From: Scytalidium lignicola
Lineage: Eukaryota > Ascomycota > Leotiomycetes
DNA length: 64,000 nucleotides
Reading direction: 5' to 3'
NCBI GenBank assembly: GCA_002812745.2
Contig: NCSJ02000101.1
Location: 62,001-126,000, forward strand
The translations under genes and the position numbers were made by a program. Each line of letters opens with the position of its first letter. Positions within the stretch are counted from its first letter, which is position 1. The notes under the pieces were generated by a model. It searched no databases. It had not been told where the DNA came from and saw only the letters and a list, made by a program, of their open reading frames with translations. Below are positions 47,340 through 58,668 of this stretch, piece by piece.

Positions 47340-49067
47340 TCAATTTTCTGTACTTATCACATTGACACCAAAATGGTGATGCCCATCATCATCCTGAGTA
47401 TTCAGTCGACAGAAACATGATGCCTTTACAGGCACGTCCGCCACAGCAAGCGCCGCGTTTAGTTGCCATTCGAGAAGTCTTGCTTCAACCTTACGGTCAA
47501 GCTTTATTAGGCACTCATGATACCCATGAAGAGACCATAAATTATTTGGGTGTTGTAACGCACGTGGCAAAGTATCATCAAGTCCAAGATCAGCGCTGTA
47601 CACTTTCGCCGCCTCTTCCACCCTGCCCTGCTCTAAGAGAAGTGCTCCATAAGCGTGTCGAGTTGGCTGCATCCAACCCCAAGGCTCGTCATAAGGAAGT
47701 GAGTCATCAAAGCTAATTGAGCGCTGGAGTTGAGCGAAGGCTTTATCGAAGTTACCGCGACGATACTGGAGCTCAGCCAGAAGCATTGCTTCAGCAATTC
47801 CTAAAATGTCGGTGCAAGTGTTGTTAAATATTGTGCGTGTGGGAGGAACGCATTTGACTGCATCATAGAACAGGGCCACCTCTTTTTCTGCTTCCAGTAC
47901 CATTCCAAATGCAGCCAACGCAATGCCCTTGGCGTAATGCATCATTGCTGTTGTAACACAATAGAGATTTCCGTCGTCGGGAAGTTTCAAGTCAAGAATG
48001 TTGTGCCATCGACCAAATCGAATTAGGACATGCACCCTCATGGCAAGGAAACCTTCTAGCCAGTCAGCCATTGGGGGGGATTCAACACGAAGCAATTCCT
48101 CTGGGATTGATGCCTCCAGCTCTTTAACGGTATCTAGAGCAAGCTTGGATTGGCCTGAAAACATAGCAGCATAGATCCGAAAGTGGTAGTTGTGCGAGCG
48201 ATAGAGCGTGTAAAACCGCATTTTACCCTTCTGACCCAGTGGATTCAAATATCTTTGATCTGCATAGATCGCATCTGAATTGGAAGCAATAGCGCGACGA
48301 TAATCCCCACACAGGATATAAAGGTGAGAAGGCATATGTTGTAAATGTCCCGCATCTGGGACCAGCCCTCGAAGATGATCTGCTACAGTTAAAGCAGACT
48401 CAGGGGAGTTAGACATTTCCATGAGATGAATGTATAAGTGAATTAAGCCTGGATGCTTCAAACCATCCTCAGAGGTAAGAGCAATATCGAGAACCTTCTT
48501 TACTTCCAACGTACGAGCACCTTCGGCAGGCTTACCAGTATGTATGTCCCAAAGAGCCCATGGAGTGAGATTCATCAAGGCATCTGCATATAGCACAGCA
48601 ACGTCAAGGTCATCTGAGAATTGCAGATATACATCTGCCATTGCATCTGCATATTCAGTGTTCCACTTAGAGCTGTCTATTGCTGGATGATGCTGCGGAT
48701 ACCGAAACTGAAGCGCATCTATAAGTGCTTGCTCAACAGAGCTAGCTTTGGCAGCTGTCTCTTTAGCCTTTGCAGCTGCACGAAATGCTCGTTCAACCGT
48801 GGCCTCACGCTCACGCTCATCGAAAAAACCCCAAGGCTTGTTGTAATTTGGACCCAGTGAGTATGCAAGGCCCCAGTAGGCCATTGCACAACCGGGGTCA
48901 TCGGCAAGGGCACGCTCGAAGCAATCAATGGATTCTTCGTGATTGAAGCCATAGCTCCAGATGAGGCCACGGTCGAACCATATCTGGGCTCGAGGGTGTT
49001 TGGTTGTTACCGGCCGGTGGTAGGAGCCAAGGTCATAATAGCCATCCTTTAACGGCTGACTGCCCAT
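47340..49067 (-). CDS. TPR-repeat protein
   Basis: Intact single-exon frame of 575 codons starting MGSQPLKDGYYDLGSYHRPV. It contains tetratricopeptide-like helices: IWFDRGLIWSYGFNHEESID-CFERALADDPGCAMAYWGLA at about 29-68, and further pairs around HLRGLVPDAGHLQHMPSHLY, LCGDYRRAIASNSDAI, AQLQRSISFDDSLPYDEPWG and YGALLLEQGRVEEAAKVYSAD. The DPGCAMAYWGLAYSLGPNYN block and the HMPSHLY motif are characteristic of a widely distributed TPR family shared by fungi and bacteria, of unknown biochemical role. No signal peptide or membrane helix, so probably cytosolic and a protein-interaction scaffold. Introns absent. Confidence 0.85.
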   Translation of the reverse strand: MGSQPLKDGYYDLGSYHRPVTTKHPRAQIWFDRGLIWSYGFNHEESIDCFERALADDPGCAMAYWGLAYSLGPNYNKPWGFFDEREREATVERAFRAAAKAKETAAKASSVEQALIDALQFRYPQHHPAIDSSKWNTEYADAMADVYLQFSDDLDVAVLYADALMNLTPWALWDIHTGKPAEGARTLEVKKVLDIALTSEDGLKHPGLIHLYIHLMEMSNSPESALTVADHLRGLVPDAGHLQHMPSHLYILCGDYRRAIASNSDAIYADQRYLNPLGQKGKMRFYTLYRSHNYHFRIYAAMFSGQSKLALDTVKELEASIPEELLRVESPPMADWLEGFLAMRVHVLIRFGRWHNILDLKLPDDGNLYCVTTAMMHYAKGIALAAFGMVLEAEKEVALFYDAVKCVPPTRTIFNNTCTDILGIAEAMLLAELQYRRGNFDKAFAQLQRSISFDDSLPYDEPWGWMQPTRHAYGALLLEQGRVEEAAKVYSADLGLDDTLPRALQHPNNLWSLHGYHECLIKLDRKVEARLLEWQLNAALAVADVPVKASCFCRLNTQDDDGHHHFGVNVISTEN

Positions 49068-50125
49068 ACTAGTATGTATTAATCGATAATGTGTAAGTAC
49101 TGTAAGTTATGGTAGGCTGAACTTGTCGTTGATGGGTGAATTGCTTCTATCGTGGCATGACGCCAGGATTCGGGTAACGACCGCAGCCAGGAAGGACCTA
49201 CCTTGTTCCTCGTGCCCAATGAGCTGTGCTCTTTTTTTCTAGCTACTACTACAGTACGTGTACTGTAATACTCCATTAACACTCCTTCAAGGCTATAACG
49301 GGCCTAAAGGCAACAGATGAATCATTTTATCCTCACTAGTCATAGGTAAATACTAGTATGCAATAATTAATTTTTTTTTCAGAATTTCTCCACCTTAAAG
49401 AAGTCTTATTTTTCTATTTAGGACACAGGTTAAACTGCACGGTTCCAGACTGCTTTGAATTAATCAGCTCAAAATAATTATGTAACTTTATTAATGAATG
49501 AATGGTCAATATCTTAGAATGATGCTAATATATATGTAGTATTATAGATTTATTGTTAAATTAGTGAAGAAGGGGGTTAAAGAGAAGTAAGTATGAGTTT
49601 TACAAACGTTACAAGTAACACAGTTTCTTTATTAATGTAAAGAGGCGTTAAACTCAGAGAGGAAGGTCGTAATATTCAGATAATGTTATACGCATTCCTT
49701 TAACCCCGCATCTCGAGTAATTTCTTGAACAAGCACTACTATCGACTTAGAATATCGAGTTAATTAATGCTGCAAATCCTTTCTGCGTAATCAAGACATC
49801 GTTCATTTCCTGTATAGGAAAGTCTAGGTCGCCGCAAATCCTTACCATATCCCCATGTCTAGTAACGTAGCTGTATGAGCTTGTTGTGCATATGTCGGGT
49901 TAAATTGACTTGGCTGCCTCGGCAATATAGTAAGTGCATTCCACATCTGCTGTCTTATCTTTACAAGTACTTTAACTTCGCAATTCGTATTGAGAAACTC
50001 GCTGGTGGTGGCTGGGTCTAAAAGCTCTATCATACTCCTTTCATGGATATTTTCTGCAAGCTTTAGTATCTAGAGCTGAAAATTCATCATTCGATATCCT
50101 TCAATATGTTGTTGACTAGCTTATT
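49068..50125. other. intergenic, no gene
   Basis: Promoter side of the TPR gene, with a T-run at 49372-49379 and an AT-rich middle. A 63-codon minus frame (50033-49842) has no recognisable content. Confidence 0.4.
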
Positions 50126-52306
50126 GGGACTGGCAATGGAGGGAAATTTTTTTCGCTAGAGCCACTCTCCCCTACAGCATGGCAAAAGCAGTCGCAGACG
50201 TTGACGGTCAGATGCTCTGACCATCACGGTGGCTTTTCGACGGATGGAAGTAATGTTACCAGTTTCTCTCACATGCATGATTCAGGAACGGGCAGCAATC
50301 CATCGCTGGGAAAATTTCCCTATCTTCCAGCAATACTGTCTAGACGATTCTTTCGATAATTGCTTTCTCATTGAAACTGGGAAAACGTAATACGTAAATA
50401 ATTCGGTGGTTGCTACACCAGGATATTTCAAGCTTGACTTAGTCAACGGTATAAGTACAGAAATGACGGTTTCGCAACACGCAGCTCTCTACCATTTCAC
50501 AGTCCCTCCGGTGAATTCGTCTACAGGCGAGGCCCTTTGTCTCCTAATCCTTTTAGATCTAAAGAACCTCAGTGCAAGTCGCCAGGATGTTACTATTATC
50601 ATCGACAAGAGTGGACGAATGATGGGCAACGGAACTTTCATCCCTATTTGGAAGTGGATCGTATGTAGTTCACTTTTGCGCCGATTTCGGTGGGGCCTTA
50701 GCTTTATCAATGCCGAGAAGGCTTGCCAAAATGCAGAAAATGAGATTCCCGGTCCCGTATGGAATTTTGAGGTCTTAAAACCAATGCCGAAAGCATTTTG
50801 AGATAGAATCTGAGCGGCATATCTATCAAGACAGGTGGCGTAGATGTAGCTTTGTAGAGAGTTTTTATAGCGATACAGGACTATGATGTCCCCATAGAAC
50901 TACACTGGGAAAAATCCTCTATGGACCAGCTCAGAGCTGTATTTTGATTCTTTCTACTGGTAAATTGCAAATTATTTTGATAACGTCTATTCTCCGATAA
51001 TGACTTATAGTATATGGGATGCCTTTCGCTCCCAGATTCCATTCCTAACAATCGTAGACCCTACCACCATAACTTCCATGATCCGCTCGCCTCGACACCT
51101 ACGTACATGTGGGTGACTACCAGACTGCCGCATATCGCTATGCAAAGGTTTCACGCAAGGTGGTTCACACGTAGACGTTGTTCTTGCAGATGCGTTTGTC
51201 AAGAATCTCACTTCCCCAGCCAGGCCTATCAATTAGACACTAGCCTATGAAGCTGCACTTAATGAAGTAGAGAATTAGCCCTTCGATTGGTCTGTCGAGG
51301 GCCGTGGTGTGCTAATGTCGTGGGAAGCACTAACTACATTCCAACCCTCGATTATGAATATCTAGGCTTTGAGACTAATAGTCGAAGCATCTCGCGCACT
51401 CTAGAGTATTCTTACGATGATTTCTATGTAGCACAGATTAGAAAGGGATCGAAGAGGAGAGGCTATGCCAGATATCTAGCAAGAGCTGACAATTGGCAAA
51501 ATTTGTGGAAAGAGGATCAGAAGAGTGTGATCGATGGGAATGATATAGGATTTACAAAATTTTTACGGCCAAAATATCTAAACGGGACTTGGGGATTCCA
51601 AGATCCGATTCTCTGTAGCCCGCTAGATGGACTCTGTTCATTAACGACGAATCCACAGGAGACGTTCAAGGGCAGTATTTGGGAGTATCAATTGTATTGC
51701 ATTACTCTTTTCAGTATTTCTCTCGAAGTGGTATAATAACAAGAATCAGTTGTGTACCCCGCAATATCGCAACCTTGATCTCCCTTTTGGCAGGAGATAG
51801 GTATTCATCAAACAACTTGACTTTTTGCACGGTGGTGGCCTGGCAGACATTTGTAATGAACCATCCTTCCTTACTGTATTCCTCTACTATCATGCTGGCC
51901 GTCCTGCACCAATCCAGGCACACTCGTACATACCGGCCCACTTCAATGCTTCTACTATTGGGCTCCCAGGTAACGACGATACAGGTGCGATGGCACCTTT
52001 TATAGCATTGTGCATGATGCCTTTTCCGAATCCAGATCAAAATTTATATTTCATCACACCACCATCTTTGACAGTATAAGTTTTACCCATTTAGTTACAA
52101 AGAAGACGGTAATAATTCATAACATCAATTCAGACCCGAACTACAAGAATGTACACATTCAAAGCGCGAAACTCAATGGAGTGGAATATGGGATGAACTG
52201 ATTGGATACGAGTTTTTCACTAAAGGCTGGATACTTAAGCTCACGTTTGGTGACCATGAGAGCTCTTGGGGAATGGGGGATGGGGACAGGCCACCTAGTT
52301 TAGGTT
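50126..52306 (+). pseudogene. GH92 alpha-1,2-mannosidase, broken in many places
   Basis: Plus-strand pieces in changing frames follow the order of a secreted fungal GH92 enzyme. First comes GTGNGG, then GGFSTDGSNVTSFSHMHDSG-TGSNPSLGKFPYLP and VVATPGYFKLDLVNGISTEM. LLDLKNLSASRQDVTIIIDK and AFRSQIPFLTIVDPT (mixed frames) follow, then SRSISRTLEYSYDDFYVAQI, YLNGTWGFQDPILCSPLDGL and FLYYHAGRPAPIQAHSYIPA. GLPGNDDTGAMAPFIALCMM, PNPDQNLYFITPPSLT and a C-terminal beta domain close it. Family members are near 770-800 aa; here no frame exceeds about 150 codons and stops and shifts occur throughout, so it is long dead. GH92 enzymes trim alpha-mannose from N-glycans or mannan using calcium. Confidence 0.85.
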
Positions 52307-52751
52307 TGAGAACAAGTAGTATGCATCTATAAGAGTTAGTACTTAATACGGACATGAAAAGGTAAAGCAGCGGAACAACTGACAGATGTACCGTTAAGTG
52401 AGGGATATTAACTAATTTATCATAAGATGTATCTTATATTCTTTACTATTGTAAGAATCCTCTAACATTTTGTTGACGATATATATTAAGGGAAGCATTA
52501 AGCTAATTAGAATGACCCGTGTCAGCAATAAGCTCCAGGTATAGGATGGTTACTCTAAGATAGACTAATATAGAGGTAATTTTAAGCCATGAAGGCTTTA
52601 TGACACATTATAGTTTTTTTTCAGAGCGCTGTGAAGGTTAGTTATAACTACTTCTTAGATGAATTATTATAGTTACATAATCCCTGCAATCTTAACTGTG
52701 TATATTAGACCAAAACGATCTATATAAGATTACTAAGATTTATCAATCAGC
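52307..52751. other. intergenic, no gene
   Basis: AT-rich spacer between the GH92 relic and the 3' end of the oxidoreductase. Confidence 0.4.
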
Positions 52752-53879
52752 TCACTCAACTTTAATCACTACCTTTCCAAAATGCCCTCCCGCATATAAG
52801 TACTTGAATGCCTCCTTGGATTCTTCAAACCCAAATACCTTATCAACCACGGGTTGAATGCTGTTCTCTTCATAGAATTTTAACATTTCCTCGAATCTTT
52901 CTTTAGGACCATTCAACAGGCCTTTCAACGTGACATTTCTTTTCAATGCCAGGACATTTGTATTAGTCCGATCTTCTAGAGTATCTTGCTTGCCAGACAG
53001 ATATCCAATACAATTTATAAGACCACCGAAGGCAATGCATTCGAAAGATTTACGCAACGTCGCAGCTCCTCCATTCTCGAATATGATATCTACGCCTTCG
53101 CCTTCTGTCATATTTAGTACTTCTTTATCCCAGTCAATCGTTGTGCGGTAGTTGATTGTCATATCGGCGCCAAGCTTCCTGGCTTGCTCGAGTTTTGTAT
53201 CGGAAGAGGACGTGATGATTACTTCAAAAGACAGAGATTAGTGAATACCTCTATCCTTGTTCTAAAACCAGGGTTATGGGATACCTTTAGCACCACTGGC
53301 TTTTGCAATCTGCAACCCATTAATTGACACCCCGCCTGTGCCTTGAATAAGCACTGTCTCTCCTTTCCCACCCGGTTGTCCTAACGGCCGCATCCCATTG
53401 ATCGCCATCCAAGCGGTGACACCTGCGACTGGTAATGTCGCTGCCTTTTCTGCACTCAAATATGCCGGTGCACTCACCAGTCCATACTCTGGGAATACCC
53501 TATACTGCGCCAATACTCCGGGTAATGGCAAGCCCAGGCCGCTTTTCATATGTTCTGCCTTGATCTGCCCAATGAGATGTGTTTGTGTAAAGATGGATAG
53601 GACACGATCACCTATTTGCCAATTGGGGGAATTCGAGGAAACAACAGTGCCACACATGTCGGAGCAGGGCACAAGAGTCGACACTGGACCGTCAATTGCT
53701 TTGTGGTGGTTATAAAGCCCCATGACCACTTCAGTATCACGGTAGTTGATAGAGACGGCGGACACCTTGACTAGTACTTCGCTGGGTCCAGGAGAAGGTA
53801 GTAGCGCATCCATAACAGTGAGATTGTCGAGACTATTTTGGAGGGTCGTCCATTGCCTGTTAGTGCTAGGGAGGGACAT
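52752..53879 (-). CDS. MDR-superfamily NAD(P)H-dependent oxidoreductase (quinone-reductase/alcohol-dehydrogenase-like)
   Basis: Two exons, 53879-53285 and 53221-52752, joined across an intron with donor GTATCC and acceptor GAAG; 354 aa. The N-terminal GroES-like domain has VSINYRDTEVVMG and PCSDMCGTVV, then QIGDRVL. The Rossmann domain has the nucleotide-binding motif IQGTGGVSINGLQIAKASGA (about residues 176-195) and SSSDTKLEQARKLGADMTIN. The end is AFKYLYAGGHFGKVVIKVE. The cysteine cluster of the structural zinc is absent, as in quinone-oxidoreductase-type members. Substrate unknown; these enzymes reduce aldehydes, quinones or enones with NADPH. Intact. Confidence 0.85.
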
Positions 53880-54790
53880 TGTTATATGGTGTAGCAGAGG
53901 CTTTAGACTACAATTACTAAGAAGTAACGGAAAGACAAAAGAATAACAAACTCAGGGGTTTAGTTTTGGAAGAGAAAAAGAGAAAAAAAAACCCCGCCGC
54001 AGTAGGATATCATGAAAATAATTCCCTTACACGTGTATTAGGCACAAACAAAGCTAATTATAAAACTGATATCGTTATCAAAGAGTGGGAGACAGTGGTG
54101 ACTAGCCTCGACAAACAAGCTGCACTAAATACGTGAATGACTAAGCTACTGTTAAACGCCTGTCCTGCCCGATTCACCACTCATTAAAGCTTAAATACAC
54201 TTTAAATAAGGTACCAGGTCCGTTCTCCATGAACATAATATATATGTGACGTCATTATTCCGAAACACCTTCGGCAGTGATATCCTGTAATTCCGAAAGG
54301 GCTCGTATATCAACCTCCATTAAAGTTCCAAATTCTTACTTCCGACCTAGCTAAATTCCTTAGCTCTAAGGAATTCAGGCTTGTTAATACGACAACTTCG
54401 GCAAAATTCAATGCCTGTGAATCGGAATCACAAAGCCGCCTTTTGATTTGCTAAAATTTGATAAATCCAGAGTTCAACGTTACATCTTAATAACGCATTA
54501 ATTTAAGCGGCAACGAGAACAGCCACGTGGCTTGAGAATTTCTGTACTTCTAACTTGGATTTCAAACTGCCGATACCATTAAGTAGAGAAATCTATGAAA
54601 TGTCAGGACCATAGGGCCGTAGTGTAGGTTGTATTACCTGAAAGGAATAATAATCAATAGCAAAACTTTTCGTATGTCGCTCTCTAGCAGGGCAACATGC
54701 TAGTAGGTAGATTTGGTGTATATATATAGCCTCTTTTTCCACGTTTCTTTCATCTTAGTATCTAGATTTCAAAACAAAACTCTCCTAATC
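53880..54790. other. shared upstream region of oxidoreductase (-) and LPMO stub (+)
   Basis: Divergent promoters. A poly-A tract near 53980-53990 and CACGTGTATTA near 54031 are visible. A TATATATAG box at 54718-54726 precedes the LPMO stub. No gene. Confidence 0.4.
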
Positions 54791-54990
54791 ATGAGATCTG
54801 TATATTTTATATCTCTCGTTACAGCGCTAGCAGCTCAGCAGGTGGTTGGCCATGCCACGTTCCAAGATCTGTGGGCCGACGGAGTGGATGAGATATGTAT
54901 ACCTACAGAGCACCCAGTTTCTTAAATGTTAATTGTATGATTACCAGGGCTACTGTGTTCGACAACCTCTATCGAACTCCCCTATACTAT
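54791..54990 (+). pseudogene. AA9 lytic polysaccharide monooxygenase, 5' stub
   Basis: MRSVYFISLVTALAAQQVVG is a signal peptide, cut to expose HATFQDLWADGVDE. An N-terminal His followed by xTFQxLWxxGVD is the copper-binding histidine-brace start of AA9 enzymes. After a probable intron (about 54897-54947, acceptor TTACCAG) the text resumes as GYCVRQPLSNSP, matching the family CxRxPxSNSPV block. Beyond that the frame closes (TAA near 55049) and nothing further of the roughly 230-residue enzyme is present. It is a truncated gene, with the promoter side preserved. Confidence 0.75.
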
Positions 54991-56290
54991 TGGGTTATTC
55001 AACAGATCTTCAACATCGAAATCGTCAAGGGGAGCAAGGACGACACAGGAATTAACGCTATCAAAGATAGCCTCGGTCGTGAGGGTAGTTCCATTCTGTA
55101 GCATACGTTAAATATGCCAAGCACTTGGACGATTAACTCAGCAGAAAAGGTACGAATGAATTCTAGCTTAGGGGGTTAGCATTCTCTATTGATGACCTTC
55201 TCTAGCAGTTTTGAGAGCAGGACACATGCATCTCTTCAAAAGCTTCCTCGACAGGGTGTTCATTGTTTCCATGACATCCCAGGCAATATACTTCATTCAT
55301 TATTCCAAATACCTCCCTTGACCCAAATATTTTCACCTCCCCATGCTATCGTATTTATGTCAGCGGAATCATCAGAGACAATGTCTCTGTCAACTTTCGA
55401 TTAGTCTCGAATCTACTCCCTTTCTTTCGGTACCCGATAAACAACCGATGGAATAGTCGTGGTGTCTCGCCTTCGCGGTCCTTCGCTGACTGTGTCTCTG
55501 CAAGCTGCCGTATCTCCTCGTCACTATTCTGTTGTGTTGGTTTCAATACTTGGAGAGAAATGATTATTCTGGTCTGCTATGGAATCAGGCTCTAGTTCAG
55601 GGACAAGCTCAATGAGCTCTTCATGTTTTCCACTTCCATATACTTCCGTCCTTCCACTTCTCAATTTAGAAACACTGATCCCACCAACATTCTCGTAGGG
55701 GATATCAGAATAGTTGATACTGACCAGTACACGGCATGTTCGATTATCACATACCTCGATGACTTGTGGCGTGCGTCGATCAACTCGGCTTGAGTTGGTT
55801 GAGTTGGAGCGATGCGTAATGATCCTCTACATCTTCGCTCCTTGCAGCAGAGCTGTTCTTCGCTGGGCAGGTCGGGACCCAGTGGGGAGATTTATCAGAG
55901 GCTTCTTGCATCAAGGATCTGCAGGTATCAATCAGGTTCTATGGACCACCCAAAGCCCAACTACATGAATTGAACACACCACAAGTAAAGCCGTGACTTT
56001 TGTTTGTAAGACCTAGTTAAAGGATGATTTAAAGACTAATCCAAGTAGCCATTCTACATATTTATGAGCTAATTCTTGTTTGAACTCTTCTAGCAAAATT
56101 TCTACGCTAGTCAACATTCTAAAGATTGATATGACTCTATTTATACATAGTATAAACAAATCTGCACAACTCAATAAACTAAAAATTNAAAAAGGCTTGT
56201 GTTTTAATATCTTCATATCTCGTTATTTCCTAAAAGATGGTCGTACTGGATGGTATGCCAAAAATAAAGCGCTAACTATACATATATAAA
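54991..56290. other. intergenic, no recognised gene
   Basis: Ordinary composition. A plus-strand stretch at about 55665-55975 reads NTDPTNILVGDIRIVDTDQY, then, past stops, QLFFAGQVGTQWGDLSEASC, which may be an eroded kinase-type gene. I cannot support a family. n at 56188. Confidence 0.35.
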
Positions 56291-56405
56291 GTACGTAAGG
56301 GGGTGCAAGAAATGACTGCTGCACCTTATACAAGCGAACTAATTCTGCTACCTAAATTAGGGAATAAATAATTATATTTATTATTTTAATTTAAAATTTA
56401 GCTAA

Positions 56406-56647
56406 GACCGTACAGTTTACAGTCTCAAAACGGTCCTTATATTTATTTGGTTTCAGACTGTAGACTGTACAGTCTGGTCTCAAATTTTTGACTTCAGACT
56501 GTAGTCCTCACAGTCTGGACTGTACAGTCTACAGTCTGAAAACGGTCCTCACAATTTAAATTGCTCAGACCACAGTCTAAAACAGTCCGCAAAAACCTCA
56601 CAGTCTGGTCCAGACCACAGTCTAATGCAACGGTCCGGCCAGTCTAT
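56406..56647. repeat. ACAGTCT/AGACTGT subterminal array
   Basis: The exact 7-mer ACAGTCT occurs eight times on the plus strand (56419, 56469, 56510, 56524, 56531, 56572, 56600, 56617) and three times inverted (56455, 56463, 56496), all within 205 bp. AGACTGTACAGTCT at 56463-56475 makes a palindrome. CGGTCC occurs three times and GACCGT once at the left edge. Spacing is irregular, unlike a satellite. It lies about 115 bp inside the left TIR. Confidence 0.8.
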
Positions 56648-57280
56648 TTTGCAACTTGACCTTTGTAATCCTTTCAAGCACAGTATCAATAAAATGGTTG
56701 ATATGCCGTTTGATTAATATCTTATTTTCCTATATATCTTTTATGACTGCTTTAAGATCTTCTAACTTCTATTCACTTGTTAGCTTATGATTTTTAAGCA
56801 ATTGCTTAAAGACTTACTATATATTTTCAATTAGGTTTAAATCAAGAGATTGAGAAGGTTAATCAATTGAATTGATATAGTATTCTATTTGAATTCTATT
56901 ATATATTCTTTTGTTTTTAGTTGTATTCTTTTTGTTATGTACTCAACTGTTATCTTTTATACATTAGTATATTCTTTATGTTTTATATCCNTTTTTTAGA
57001 TCCTTAAATATCCTTTTCAGTAACCTTTAAAAGATTTGTTTTACATACNTTTTGTTATATGAATTCTTTGTTTTCTCTTTTATATAAAACAAAATAAAGT
57101 TTTGATTTGTAATTATAACTAAAACAGCTTATGCTATAATAGATTGTTAGAATAGAAGATAAACTAAATATAATTAAGCTATTATCTTTTACCTCTTGCT
57201 TTAAGTAATCGTTGACATCTGAGTATATTTGTACGTATAATAATTTTATCTGTATATTGTGATGGAATACAATCATTTGT
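56645..57280 (-). pseudogene. Tc1/mariner DDE transposase relic, C-terminal half
   Basis: Minus-strand text with stops and shifts: SCFSYNYKSKLYFVLYKREN (the WGCFSYDxKGP-like block of fungal Tc1 transposases), RILYQFN, then ID*PSQSLDLNLIENI at about 56870-56821. The last matches the SPDLNPIE motif before the third catalytic Asp. KLEDLKAVIKDI*ENK and HFIDTVLERITKV follow. Stops fall at Trp/Gln positions. The N-terminal half is either lost or displaced beyond the repeat at 57265-57490. Inactive. Confidence 0.75.
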
Positions 57281-57490
57281 ATGGTTGGCTACGTACGGTA
57301 GTGATATAAGAGTGTAAATGCGATCTTTGTATGGCGGTAATATGTAGCTGAGCGGCAACCAACCAATCAAAAGGTAGGGTGCGGTGGAATAGGAGAAAGG
57401 AAGGCTTGATTATGGTAACTACGATAGCTACTACTATATATACTAAGTAGTAAAGTATAAGGAATCTAGGGTAGCAAGGTCTCCGCTCGT
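57265..57490 (+). repeat. dispersed repeat, copy B
   Basis: Matches the reverse complement of 46083-46290 (shared TACGGTAG, CAACCAACCAATCA, GTAGGGTGCGGT and AGCTACTACTATAT blocks). Either an insertion nested in the Tc1-like element or a part of that element of which 46083-46290 is a second, solitary fragment. Confidence 0.55.
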
Positions 57491-57949
57491 ACGTATGTAA
57501 GAAACAGGAATTCCCTACTATAGTATGTTCTATTCTTTTAATATTAAAGTGGTTAATCTTAATTTACAATACAGGAAATCTATTATAATAATCTGTTTTT
57601 TGTAGAGGTTCTAAGCTTATAATCAAGAATATGACAATAATATCTAAAGCATGTTAAAGCCTTTAAAATGGTAAGTTTAGATATCTTTAAATTGAATTCT
57701 TTTTGATTTGTTTAGGTGAAAGAATTCGTTGATCATAATAGCTAGTAAACTAATGGATAATTACAAGGATTGTACTGCCAGGAAGGTTGTGTAATCTGCT
57801 AGTTGATTTCTGTACACGATCTCCCCTTTTCAGTTACCTTCGAGTTGTTCGGTCATCAACACTTAATTCACAAGCTGCATGTCGTTGAGAATATCCATCT
57901 TGAACTATAGTTTTATATTGTACACGTGTAGGAGTATCCCAAGCTATCA

Positions 57950-58002
57950 AAATAATAATATTAGTAGTAATAATAGTAGTAATGGTGGTGGTGGTGGTAA
58001 AA
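57950..58002 (+). repeat. trinucleotide microsatellite
   Basis: AAT/AGT units pass into five GGT units (AATAATAATATTAGTAGTAA, then ATGGTGGTGGTGGTGGT), lying just inside the right end of the Tc1-like element. Confidence 0.8.
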
Positions 58003-58097
58003 GGTAAACAATGGTTTGTTTATTTAAAAGTGGCAATAAATTAACCACACCGCCTTGTATGGGGTGCGGCAGTCATTTCTTGCACCCCCTTACGTAC

Positions 58098-58668
58098 ATC
58101 CCTAACCCACCCAGCAGATCAGCCCATACCCCTTAAAATAAAACCTTCCCTACCCCAAATCAGGCCATTATTAAGATTTCACAGATAAACTATCCGCAAA
58201 CTAGGCGTGCTCCGGTATTCCGGTTATGTACTGTATTGCGTCCCCGGCAGCTGGTCCTTGTTGGGGGCAAAGGTGGAAATTTGTTGCTTTTTTGCAGTCG
58301 CCTACTGCCCGAGACCAATCGCGAGGGGGGCAGGTCACGGGTGAAGGGAGGTTTTTAGATTAACCTGGATCAGGCAAGTGAAAAGCGGTGAACCGAGAGC
58401 GAAATAAGTCTCCGAGGGGGGAATTCTATCCACTATGAGGATTAAGTTTTTCTTGACTTAATACTTTTGGGTAATTATGGCTATATCCAAATGCCAAAAT
58501 ACATCGTTAATGCTTCCAACTCACTGATAATAAGGCCCTTTATATATACACATAGAGAACACAAGAACACAAGAAACCGCTTGCTCAGTCTCCTGTAATA
58601 ATGTTTGACTCCTTATGCTTTCCTCTCATACTCTCCTCACGTGTGATACGATTATTTTGCTTGTAAAA
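58098..58668. other. 3' flank of the transporter gene
   Basis: No gene. Contains a G-rich patch near 58320 and probably the transporter 3' untranslated region. Confidence 0.4.

Larger units (their letters stand above)
56291..58097. mobile_element. Tc1/mariner-like transposon, 1.8 kb, 44-bp TIRs
   Basis: The left end is GTACGTAAGGGGGTGCAAGA, continuing AATGACTGCTGCACCTTATACAAG. The right end, reverse-complemented, is identical except at three positions, all C on the right and T on the left (41/44). The termini sit in palindromic GTAC/CGTA, so a TA target duplication is present whichever boundary is chosen. The interior carries a degraded minus-strand DDE transposase, an ACAGTCT-rich subterminal array on the left, a segment shared with 46083-46290, and a trinucleotide microsatellite on the right. 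The 3-bp asymmetry in favour of T fits RIP of one end. Confidence 0.8.

Noticed and set aside
56406..56647. ACAGTCT cluster as a CRISPR array or simple satellite
   Set aside because: Units are 7 bp, in both orientations and irregularly spaced; eukaryotic context.
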